Positions 12,452-22,875 of a stretch of 64,000 nucleotides of DNA are shown piece after piece. Each line of letters starts with the position of its first letter. The first letter of the stretch is position 1. Made by a program: the position numbers and the translations under genes. The stretch comes from Xylona heveae TC161 (Eukaryota; Ascomycota; Xylonomycetes; Xylonales; Xylonaceae): positions 930,001 to 994,000 of the forward strand of contig NW_017264195.1 of assembly GCF_001619985.1 (NCBI RefSeq). Direction: 5' to 3'. The notes under the pieces were generated by a model. The model saw only the letters and a program-made list of their open reading frames with translations. It made no database searches and was not told the DNA's origin.

Positions 12452-14171
12452 GATGAAGCAGCATCGGCAGCGAAAGACTGGTAGTAAATCCCGAGAATCT
12501 CACTCCTATGCTGTAACCACACTTTCTCCACTTCAGGACTGGGGAAAGCAGCGCGAAAACACAGAGAGAAAAGTCATCAAGCCGAAAAAACAATTAGAAC
12601 GAAGGAACAATGATCTCTCGATGGTCGAGTTGAGATCATGGCAGAACAAAGCGAGAGTTCCGTGAAATGCAATTTTTATATCGCGAGTGAATCACGGATA
12701 TCGGTGCGCTGCTTGCGGGGGTTCTCCGATATGAGGACCTTGGTGGTTAGGGACTTATCATGTGTGGCATTGGTGTCACCGACATTCAGTCAACTCGGAA
12801 TTGCTCCCTGTTGCTATTGCTAATGGCAATGAACATTCATGGCCTATGATCCTCCTGCTGCCCTTCAGCTGCCATATATCTGAGCGGTTAATGCCTTGAG
12901 TAAAGCATGCTAGACAGGCACCAGGGTCTTCGGCCCGCTCGAGATATACTTCCCGCTCTGCTTTGTCCCCACAGATCGCTGATACCATTTTCGGTCTCCC
13001 CACTTCAGCCTCAGCCTGCACTTGGAAAATCATAACCTGTTCGCTCGAATCTAACCAGTAGATGTCCTCAGATGCAGTCCGATCCCATATGAGGAGGGAT
13101 TGTGGTTGCTTACGCAGCTTTTTGTTTTGGTCGAGACCGGCACTCCATCTAATTGTGCTCGCTAATTTACTGACCACATGGATTCTGGTTCCAGGGTTCC
13201 CTGATGGCAACAACGCTGCGGAATGCATCACTTATGTACCAAGTATACCGATTCCAAAGAGCATATTTGAGAGTTATGAAAGCGAAAATAACATGTAAAT
13301 AAATTTTCTATGGATTTTATATTCTGGATACTTTTTTGACGAGCTGAACCGAATTTGTATATAATAATATAGTGATGAAAAAAACAAAATAAAATAAAAT
13401 TACACAGAATACAGCACGGGCGAATGGACAAAATATCTGGGTTTCAACTCCAAAATTTGCAAGTTGGGACGACGACGAAAATAAATCACCCGCAAATATG
13501 TAGTCGCACCTTGGTGTTCTGTGTTGCGGTGGCGTTGTATGGAGGCATGGACATGGATTGGCATGACTTAGCGGCTCGCCACTTGGTGCTAAAAAGGACC
13601 CTTAACTCTGGGGTTGCCGGAGATAGTCGATATCAATCGACTGTCGATCGAACGTGCCTCCTGAGCGATCCAATGATTTGAGAATTGATTATATATGAAG
13701 CGATGACAATGACCTTGTGTTAATCCCTACTTTGCTCGACATCATTGCAAGTAATATACTGTCATTGTGATCCGAGGGATAGTTTCCTTGATATGAGCTT
13801 TAAGCGGGGAAGGTGCGGTCATGCGTGTTACCAAATTGCCTAAACAGCTCTTAGCTTCTTCGCTCCTCGATCGTTCCTACCTTATTCCCCCCTACAACCA
13901 TCCTTACACTAAACCTTCATTGTATACGTCACCCGACCTGACCTGACGACAACAAAATCACCCATGTGGTTGCCTAAATTGGGAAATATGATGACGATGG
14001 AGCCCATGGAAATGGTTAGACTGGAACGCAGGAAATTGTCCATTTGAACCCCGCTCCATTGACAATACCATCATTCTTCACATTTGCAACACCATTTCAG
14101 ACCTTTTCTCCGACAAGCCTCGAAGCACTTGTCAATCCACTGTTCACTATCCATTCTGCATCTTCTTCAAG
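12452..14171. other. Divergent spacer between zinc transporter and opsin
   Basis: No convincing gene. An AT-rich stretch lies at 13290-13400. The part next to the opsin (13860-14171) has CT-rich and C/A-rich words typical of a fungal 5' leader. A 151-codon minus-strand frame at 12776-13231 has no recognisable features. Confidence 0.6.
12737..12742 (-). promoter_or_regulatory. Candidate zinc-response core upstream of the ZIP gene
   Basis: Reads CAAGGT on the minus strand (ACCTTG on plus), 286 bases upstream of the transporter ATG. CAAGGT is the core reported for the Aspergillus zinc regulator ZafA and half of the yeast Zap1 element. A 6-base word occurs often by chance, so this is only suggestive. 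Confidence 0.3.
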
Positions 14172-15322
14172 ATGACTGAAATCCTACAGGTCCTGCCAAC
14201 GAGCAGCCTGCTTGTGCCAACATACTCGCCCTCTCCCAGCGTTGGGCCGCTTCCAACCGTTGTTCCAAGCCCGGTTCAGCGCCAAGAGCCTCACGACCTT
14301 GGGCGAGTCACCCTCTGGTAAGAAATCTCTTTGAAAGAGCTCTTTGTGATGTGCCTCCATGGTCTCTGATGTCTTCCAGGGTGGTCTTTGCACTCATGCT
14401 CATTTCCACGGTCGTCTTTGCAGCCCTAGCATACCGTGTACCCGTAGTAAGTTATTGCTTCTCTTCAATATCAAAAGGCTCCTATAATGACCCTCATCAC
14501 AGCAAAAACGTCTCTTCCATGTTCTTACTACTTTTATTGTCGCGATTGCAACTATTTCCTACTTCTCAATGGCAAATGGAGATGCCAAAAGCTGGCACTT
14601 CATCCTCCACAAGCAAGACCACAAACATGGCATCCCGCCTACCTGGGTGGATGTCTATCGTTTGGTTTTCTGGGGTCGGTACGTTGACTGGGCTCTGACC
14701 ACGCCATTGCTTCTTTTGGATCTCGGCTTCTTGGCTGGGCTGAATGGTGCAAACATTATCGTGGCCGTCGTCGCCGATATAGTCATGGTTTTGACCGGAC
14801 TATTTGCGGCTTTTGGACATGGCCAGCACAAGTGGGGATACTTCACTTTTGCAATCATTGCATACTTGGTTGTCATCTACCAATTGGCCTACAATGGACG
14901 GAAGAAGGCCATAGCCAAGGATACTCGAGTCGGAAATTTCTATACGGCCATTGCCGGCTTCTCTCTGATTCTCTGGACCATTTACCCTATGTGAGTCTCC
15001 GAGTTCTTTCTCATTCTTTTTGGCGTCTTCTAATACCTCTTCAAGTATCTGGGGCTTGGGTGAGGGCTCGCACAGATTATCTGTCGACCACGAAATCTTG
15101 GCGTACGCAATCCTGGACTTCCTGGCCAAGCCGGTGTTCGGCATTTGGCTCCTGTTGGGCCACGCGCGGATCGCTTCCACGTATGTATATCTCGTTCTGA
15201 TATGTTGAAAACCCCTTTGATTGACGAGGAATAGGAACATTGCCCTCGACGGCTTCTGGACCAATGGACTTGGAGCCTCTGAGGGTTTGCTTCGCCTCGG
15301 AGATGACGACGAGGGCGCTTGA
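14172..15322 (+). CDS. nopA: Microbial-type (type I) rhodopsin, fungal opsin with proton-pump residues
   Basis: Seven-TM retinal-binding light-driven ion pump or sensor. Five exons: 14172-14317, 14380-14446, 14503-14990, 15046-15180, 15235-15322; 307 residues, normal for fungal opsins. Helix C reads RYVDWALTTPLLLLDL, giving R130, D133 (proton acceptor, bacteriorhodopsin D85) and D144 (donor, D96). Helix G reads ILDFLAKPVFG, giving D258 (D212) and the Schiff-base lysine K262 (K216). E240 and E250 fall at the exact spacing of the proton-release pair E194/E204. This is therefore a true retinal-binding opsin, not an opsin-related protein lacking the lysine, and should pump protons outward. The N-terminal 40 residues are Pro/Ser-rich; the C-terminus is acidic and short. 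No carotenoid gene lies next to it. Symbol by analogy with Aspergillus NopA. Confidence 0.94.
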
Positions 15323-17219
15323 GGAGCTGATGTGATCCCAAGAGCCTCAGGTGTGGTTGAGTAGGGCTGAGGCGGTTCAAGGGATTACGCATGTTTGCGT
15401 CGGAGATAATGCTAGTCTGGAGTGACTGTTTAGCACACCGGAAGCCTTTTGTTGCGGCTCAAGAGAGAAGGCTATCAAAATGTCGAAAATTGCATTGCTT
15501 ATCCAAAAGGGGACCCATGTCTTTTAATATCGCATAATAGCCATTTTTGCTGGAAAAGCGCTTTCATTCGTTTCTATTTTGCACTGCCATAGTCGCTATC
15601 GCATAGTCAGCTGAAAAATTAGTTATATGAAGCCTTGTTGACGTCTTCTGGTGTTCTTTTGTACGACAATGAACATTCAGCCCTGATACGAGTGATGACG
15701 AGAGGATCTAGAAATTGGAGAAGGCTGATCGTGCTGGACCCGTAAGCCGGAATCAATATTGCTGTCATCAACGGTCAGCACTATGACAGAAAAACGTCTC
15801 AGCAAGAGATTTGTCACAGAACAGATGTTCTAAAGCTTTTGTCCAGCAGCCAGGCAATTTTGCGTCATGAATCTGAGGCCTCGGCTGTCTAATGACGGTC
15901 AATGCGAATTCAGAGAAGTCACTTGCTCTCGTACGTGACCACCTCGAAGCTGGAAAATGTCAGTGCGGAGGTGGGTGCAATTGTGAGGTAGTCTAGCGAA
16001 TTCACACCAATCTCCTCGCTCAACTCCACCCCGCCTTTTAGGCCATTTGAGCTGATGACCGTATCCCGACACCGCCTATCGTTTCCCTGGAAGTTTCCTG
16101 GGGAAAATAATCCGTCTCGAATATACTACGGACATGTTCAGATTTCCATGAATGAGGACTCAGCATGATCAAGTATTTAAATGATCGGTTGATGGAGAAA
16201 TGGCGAATTCGAGACTACCTCCGGGAGTTCTTTACAGCTTGCATCTCTAGAGCTAAGCTTTTTAGCTTTTTCATGAATTGCGCAGCTCCGCCTTCCGGTG
16301 GCTTGGTCTAGAAATATTTAACATGACTAACATTAAGGTCCCTTACCGACTGTCTCACTCAATCCTCCTCACCTCCTCACCTTGGTGCAACAAAGGCGTG
16401 CAAGCGGGGCCGAAGTTGGAATTCCGTGTACCAACATTTGTCTCATACTCGGATGACTTTACAGAAGCCGCCAGCTTCCTCTCAGGCCAATAGAGTTGAA
16501 CATTGCTGGAATATCTTCCTTGATGACAGGGCACGTGCTGGAATCTAATTGCTTTCACCCTGCATTCTGGATCGTCTATGCGCGGTCTCGATTAACGCAA
16601 AACAGAAAATTAAAGAAAGCCCCGCTGAAACCCTCCCTTGGCTTCCGTCGAATGAAGTTACGGGATAGGACTCAGCAGAAGAAACTGCCCGTTACTCTGT
16701 GTCGGCTTTGGCATGAAGGAACCCGTTAGGTCTGTCCATTACGAAGCACTAAATGGTTGCATCCCTGCTTCTGCTCAGCAGCCTTCTGGCTTTTCTTTTC
16801 CCTTCTTTTCTTTTGATTTTCTTCTTATTTTTTTTTTTTTAGATGATGACCTTTAAAGCTGCTTACGTTTTGTAGCAAGTTAGGATGACTTATTGTGGCG
16901 AAATGAAGTGCACTACACCTGAGACATAAGCCGTTGGGAGCTTACGGAGATGCGGAATAATGGCGAAGCTTCCTGTCATCAAGATTACATGAATGAAGAG
17001 AGCTATTTGTGATGAGAAGAATGTTATAAATGCTGCTGGATCCCACATCTGGCCAATTTCTCTTGCGACCAAAAAAAGGACCTACACATCTCATTATCTG
17101 CCTGGTTCGGTACTGAGTTTACATTGAGCTGCAGAACTCGAGGAATTCTTCACAAACATAAAATATCCCAACTACAACCACGCTCTGTCAACTAGCAAAC
17201 CGAGCTGCAAGTCGCAACG
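15323..17219. other. Intergenic, no gene seen
   Basis: Nothing convincing. A hydrophobic 60-codon minus-strand frame at 16890-17072 has no recognisable family and no sensible splice partners. A poly-T tract lies near 16830. The last 100 bases form the leader of the small secreted protein. Confidence 0.6.
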
Positions 17220-17759
17220 ATGAAGGTTATCGGTGCTTTGGTTTCTCTCGTGACGGGGCTTTCCCTCGTTGCAGGGTAGGTTTGCTATACACTATTATTC
17301 CTCTTAAGATCAAGAATCAAAGTACAAGATGTTGATATTTTCAGTGCAACCGCCGACACGACTCTCTCATACAACCCCGGAGGTCCAATCCAATTTTGCA
17401 CCTCAACCCTCACCCGGCTTGGAACCTTCACGCACGGGCCCACCTCTACAACCTATAAGCACACTTCCACGTCTGCCAGCTCCCTGGACTGCAATGGTTG
17501 CTCATACCTCTCAGTGACAACGAAAGACCTTGGAGTTGGGCCGGTACGCTCTTCCCTTATTGAAGATCTCCCCTTTATTTCATGCATACGTGGAATATAC
17601 ATTCTCCTCATGATCTATAAAAGAAAAATATGAACTGCACACTATTACCGGCAGTCCACTGATGATATATTATTTATCTAGCCTGTCAAATACACTACGA
17701 CTGTGACAAAGCCAGTCACGACCACAACGGAATTTGTCTGCGCCACTTCAACGTCTTAA
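17220..17759 (+). CDS. Small secreted Thr/Ser-rich cysteine protein
   Basis: Unrecognised by function. Three exons: 17220-17275, 17345-17543, 17682-17759, joining in frame to 110 residues. Residues 1-19 are a clear signal peptide (MKVIGALVSLVTGLSLVAG), so it should enter the secretory pathway. The mature part is rich in Thr and Ser, has a central LDCNGCSYLSV motif with a CxxC pair, one earlier Cys (QFC) and one near the end (EFVCATSTS), so two disulphides are possible. The repeated TTT and PVTTTTE near the C-terminus suggest O-glycosylation. Comparable small proteins occur in Eurotiales secretomes as conserved hypotheticals. Whether it is a wall protein, effector-like or other cannot be told. 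Neither a GPI signal nor a catalytic motif is visible. Confidence 0.75.
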
Positions 17760-18075
17760 TCCACCGAAGCAAATACATCCCTCTCCGATTGAGGCAACTG
17801 CTCAACAAGACACTGGTATACTGCGGGTTGTATCGTGTATGATGTTTTGCAATGGATGTTAAGGAGGTGCGCGTCAGTTGGAGAAGGAGTCGCAGGGTTG
17901 CCTTGAGAATTGTTGAAGAACAGAAACTAGCGCTGGATAACTCCGATGTTGTGCCTTAAAACGAAGGTTATTGTTCATTCCTTCTCATTTGTTTCTGATT
18001 CGAAAACAACCACGCTCCTTATAAATATAGTTATAGTTCAATATGAATGCTCGTCCAGACGTTGAATTAAGATTA
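17760..18075. other. Convergent 3' spacer
   Basis: Short spacer between two gene ends facing each other (secreted protein and SDR). AT-rich, no feature seen. Confidence 0.6.
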
Positions 18076-19216
18076 TCAAATGTTTTTAGTGACTCCAGGT
18101 TGAATGGTTTCAAGCTTCTCAGACAGCTCCTTCCAGAATCGTTTCTGGATCTCGGCACCCTCTTCGCTCGTGACAAGCTTGGATGGACTAGAGACAGTGT
18201 TAGTAACCCACTTCGAGAAGGATTAACATGATGCTAAACTTACCAAACAACCTTGCAGGTGTCCAAGAATTCGCCATGCGTCTCCTTACCAGCATTTGGA
18301 CTAGCTGCGTATACCAAAGTTCGACTACCAGCCTCAGTAGTCCTCGCAAGGAAGAACTTCAGTACTTCTACAGACAAGGCGCCTTCCCGTGTAAGCTCGG
18401 ATTGGCAAAGACCAGGGTCTGTTAAGTTGAAGACGACGCTTGGCTTTCCACTCTTATCCATGCGCTCCGCTAGTTCCCGACCCGCGAAAACCTCGAGGAG
18501 TTTTGAGAGGGGATATCTGTCATTGAGAGGCTCGTTAGCTTCGCTCAAGTATCAACGAGAGAGATTCTAAAAAGTTGTATAGGATAATGGAATTGTACGC
18601 TCTAGACAAATGCATGACAGATACCGTACCTATCCGGCATATTTGATGTCTTCTCGTCATTCAGAGCGTCAAACAAGATAGGAGCCGTCCGTTCCTTGAA
18701 CTGAGCCTGGTAATGGATCCCGGAAGAAACCACAGCTAAACGGGGCACAGTGCCGAATTTGGCCGCAGTCTCTCGTAGCTTTGGGAGCATTAGGAGCGCC
18801 AAGAGGAATGTGCTCACGACATTAATGGTAATGGTTCTCTCATTGCCTTCAAGCATTGAGAAATTATACGTGGCGATTCCGGCATTTTCGAGAAGAACAT
18901 CCAGGCGTTTCAGTCCTTCGGCACGTTTGGCGAATGCCTTGACAGAGGCATAGTTTCCCAGATCCAGCTCCCATACTTCAATTACGCCGTGACGATGGGT
19001 GGTCTCCTCAATTGACTTTCGAGCATCTTCTCCACGTTCCACGCTTCGAACGGCTAGAATGACCTTCTCGGCACCAAGTCGGACGATATGCCGAGCGGCC
19101 TCTTTTCCAAGGCCCGTATTGGAACCAGTTACGATGACGGTTTGTCCAGAAAAGTCATATTCTGGATAAGGAGGAGTTGAAAAGAGCTGCGTGTAAAAAA
19201 AATGGGCAACAGACAT
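18076..19216 (-). CDS. Short-chain dehydrogenase/reductase (retinol-dehydrogenase/WWOX-like)
   Basis: NAD(P)-dependent oxidoreductase of unknown substrate. Three exons on the minus strand: 19216-18630, 18516-18244, 18187-18076; 323 residues. The Rossmann signature TGSNTGLGKEAA lies at about residues 30-41. A diagnostic LENAG (usual NNAG) is at about 110. The catalytic Ser sits in VVSSGIHYQ, and the YPLSK motif (YxxxK) is formed exactly across the first splice junction, which supports that join. The C-terminal exon ends in EEGAEIQKRFWKELSEKLE, a segment common in fungal members of this subgroup. Opsins use retinal, and this SDR subgroup includes retinol dehydrogenases, but a functional link with the opsin 3 kb away is speculation. 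Confidence 0.9.
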
Positions 19217-20337
19217 GGTTGCGAGGCACGAATCTTCTTTTTTGGGCTTATCAAAAAAAGGTAAAGTGTTTGGTTATATGCTTGGGATGAAATGGAGATA
19301 CAGGGCAATGGCCGCTAAGGGAAGGAACCTCGTCGCATGGTGGAAGAAGATTGCTAATTTATAGAGGGAAATTCGTCTTTACTATACCCCCTTATCCCCG
19401 TCATCGACTGGAGAGGATTCAGGGTTGTGACGTCCATGTTATGACAGACTGCTCCACAACCCCGCCGCTCTGGTTTGCACCATCCCTCGAAGCAAGGAGC
19501 CGATGTCTTATGCAGCGGGGTGCAATTATGAAGCAATCAGACCGGCTCGCGCTCGACATGGCTTAAGTGGCTATCGTAATCCACACTGGACACGGAAATC
19601 AGAGGCGCCTGATCCATGCATCGCAACCAGACTCCATCGCAGGCAGAAGCTTGACGAAACTTTCCCAGTATGTGTATTGCGCGTGTCATGACTTACTAGG
19701 CTAGCAAAGCGGCAACACTAAAAAGTTACATTTTAGCACCATGCCCAGATCCGTCGGGGAGACTTTGATCCACCCTTTGCGTCAATGAGTTACCTTAATA
19801 ATGCTCTATCTGGTATCGGAGTACATGTGAAGTCGGACGTTGAATTCCACCGACTCCAGTTTAGGAATAGCTCAGCCACGGAGCTAAAGCTTCATTGAAC
19901 CTGCAAAATCCGGGGCACAATGGATATGTAAATTCCATGGAGTGTTTCTCTGAATATCAATGAAATGAAATTAGTACCTAACTAGAATAGCGACGACAAA
20001 TGAAACGATCCCATTCAATACTGATGTTTGTAGAATGACATTCATGTGAGAGAAGTCATTGACCACGTGACTCGCGACATATCATCTGTTTCAACCTCCG
20101 CTAAGTACAAAAGCTATAAGCCCTGCTTTCAATTATCTAACTTCCTCGAGTCACAGATGAGTCTTGGGGAAAGTCTTTTGAATGATTTCAGGAACTATTC
20201 TCTTTGTTATTTCATCTCATATTCATCTCGCTCTTTGAGTGTGTCCTTGCTCCCTTCTTCAAGTTCTCATCTGCTCCTTCCTCATTTCTTGTCGCCTCAA
20301 TCCTTCTTGATGAGCACCGTTTTGTTGCTTGCTCACT
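19217..20337. other. Intergenic, no gene seen
   Basis: Promoter side of the SDR (left end) and 3' side of the next minus-strand gene (right end). No coding signal, tRNA or repeat recognised. Confidence 0.6.
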
Positions 20338-21790
20338 TTACTTGCGAGGGGAGTCGCGCTCAGCTGCCTCACTTGCTTCTTTGACGGGAGATAGCGGTGT
20401 CCCTCCCCTGCTCGAGATGCGCCGACTATGAGGCTGGGGTGAAAAGTCCTGATCTGATCCTCTGCGGGCGAGCGTGCTGAATTGAGAGTCACCGCGCCTT
20501 GCCGCTTGAAAGATATGTGAAGATGGCGGAAGGGGACGTCGCGGAATTGTGAATTCTGTCTGACTCTGTACAGGAAAATTTCCTGGAGTTTCACTGATGT
20601 TGTGACCGCGGTAGGCACTATCTGCTCTGGCACACCTCGCGTTGAACTCTTGACTTTGGCGCATCGGGTCACCACCTGCATTTCCCATCTGAAATGGGTC
20701 ACTTATGAAGCTATTCTCAGAGCTTTCCGCCGACTGGCTGCCGCTTCTCAAGGGCTCACTGAGAGGAAGATTCAATTGGGATTGAGACCATGCTCGGTTT
20801 CTCAGTCCATTTGGATCAGTGAATGAAATAGGGTTCTCGCGAGGAGGAAGACCAAGTCTCAAATCGGTGGGGTCAACCATGGCGTGGGTCATCTCATCCC
20901 AGCCAGAAGCAGAGTTCTCGCCTTGAGAACTGAAATGGGGAGTTTGCTGCGGCCTTGCAGATTGTTCGCTTTTAGCAGTCACTTTACTCTCCGATTGAGA
21001 GTATTTTGATTTTTCAGAGGATCTGGGCATGTTGGCGACAGTTTCATAGCTGGAGGATGGGGTTTCATTCTGAGAAACATCTGAGTCGTTGCGCCGCAAA
21101 AAGGCCTGCGAAAACCGATGCCTGAGCCTGCGCAGAGGAGGAGGAGGAGGAGGAGGAGGAGGAGGAGGAGAAGTCGAATTGCGACTTTCAAGACTTGGAT
21201 TCAAATCTGGCACTGCGACCAGATTGTTGTCTCCAACTAGGTGCGGAACTGAAACGCTTCTCTGTATGAACAAATCTCCGGGAATCTCTCCAGCGTCGCT
21301 GCTCAGGGACGTTCTATTGGAGATATTTTCATATCTTTCTCTTCTGGAAAAGAATCGTGACGCTTTTTTAATCAGTCGCAGCTTTCTATTTTCATTGCTG
21401 GCCATCTCAGGGCGGTGAGGAATGCTGTCTTCATTGCTGTCGAGGGATTGGCTGTCGGCCTCTTCTGGGTTGGGGTTGGGGGCTGGTCCGGAGTGAGCGG
21501 AAATGGGAGCACCTTCGGGGTCTTGGCCAGGAGACGCTGATGCAAGAGTAGGAAGAGGAAGGTGACCTGGTAAAGCTGAAATCAAAGCCTCGGGATTACC
21601 AGTCTCAAAAAGACCCGGTGTCAGATCCGGCCTTGAGGACCCAACCAGGACTGGGTCTCCAATGTTCATTTGAGGCCTGCCACCCTGGTTTCGAATTTGT
21701 CAGTGTTACGGCTGGCGAGGGCCGATTGACGATACTTACAGCATCATCCTCGCGGCCGCGTCTCTTAAAGAACTTCTGCAGTTTACTCAT
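20338..21790 (-). CDS. Disordered Ser/Pro-rich protein, unrecognised
   Basis: Two exons on the minus strand: 21790-21740 and 21684-20338, joining as MSKLQKFFKRRGREDDA|GGRPQMNIGD; 465 residues. No catalytic domain is visible. The N-terminus is basic and slightly amphipathic (KLQKFFKRRGRE), which could bind membrane or nucleic acid. A second basic patch (RKLRLIKKASRFFSRRERYE) lies near residue 130. Residues around 195 are an uninterrupted run of 11 prolines encoded by a GGA/TCC-type microsatellite, followed by basic LRRLRHRFSQAFLRR. The rest is Ser/Gln/Pro-rich and likely phosphorylated. Poly-Pro followed by basic helices suggests a cytoskeletal or scaffold role, but this is a guess. Divergent from the next gene. 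Confidence 0.75.
21130..21172 (+). repeat. (GGA)n trinucleotide microsatellite inside a coding exon
   Basis: About 13 GGA units. On the coding (minus) strand it encodes a poly-proline run, so length changes keep the frame. Confidence 0.9.
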
Positions 21791-22875
21791 TTTGATGAAG
21801 TGGATGTATGGAAGGTTCAGTGCTTGGTATTGTGGGAAGGAGGTTCAGATCGATGAGATGAGTTTCAAGTTCGGATGGGACCTATTTCATCCCTCTCATT
21901 TTTCAACAATTCATTGTGGGTGTCTCGGCGGTCTAACTGGGTTTGGGCGTCACGCTTCGGCTGAGGAAAACTTCACGATGTTGGACCGTGGTGTTGCGGC
22001 TCTGCTCCTATGCGTGCTTCGTGTGATTGCTAACCTCATGCTAAAACTTATATGACAGCATTGATGCTACACCAATCAGGAATCCCGGCCTCTTGAATTG
22101 CCATTTTGCCATCCATGGATAGCAAAATGGTAATTTATTATCTCGATCAGCTTGGAAGCTGAAGCTTCCTAGAGCCATTTCACCTATTCGACGCTTTGCA
22201 GGTATTTTCGAGTGGAGCGCGAATTATTTTGCTGCGATCTTTCAAGTCGATATATTTGCTTTGCAATAGATGATATACTTCATCTATTTGATTCATTATC
22301 TACGAAATAGCTTGTCTATTTCATTGCTTTGATTTCTAAGCATGGCTAGAATTAAAAAGTCTGCGTTTCACTGTTTAAGTTTTTTTTATTTCCTTGTTAA
22401 GATATGAAGAAAACGGTGTCTATCATCCAATTTTACCACACCTTGCATGACAAACAAGCCAGCGAAAAACGCCGCCTTATATTGGGTGGATTTAACTCAA
22501 TGATGTCGCAACAATAATGTGCCGATAACTCAGCTCTATTTCGAATTTAACATTCTGAGATGCTTAACACAAATGAGTCTACGACTGCGATAAATATGCC
22601 ATTCAGGTTGAAGCATTGGTCTTGGGCCTTTCCCCCTCGTCTAACGTCGGAACAAAGAAAGTTGAATTGAATAGTTGCACCATTCGCTCTCGGCAGCGAA
22701 CAAAGAAATAAACCAACAACACTTGCAAACTTACTGGTTGGCGCATCATGCACTCTTCTTTATTCGCAGTCGGTAATATGAAGATCGCATTTGCCAGATC
22801 TCGGTCGTTTCGTTACTTTGAAAACATCCACCAAATTCTTGCACATATCACCAACGCCGGAGCCAAATTGAGAAC
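21791..22875. other. Divergent spacer of two unrecognised genes
   Basis: Promoter space for both neighbours. AT-rich in 22200-22420 with several ttgat/atcaa and poly-T words. No gene seen. Confidence 0.6.

Noticed and set aside
12776-13231. 151-codon minus-strand open frame between the zinc transporter and opsin
   Set aside because: No family resemblance and no conserved motif; no sensible leader or splice signals.
16890-17072. Hydrophobic 60-codon minus-strand frame
   Set aside because: Looks like a single membrane helix but has no neighbouring exons and no recognised family.
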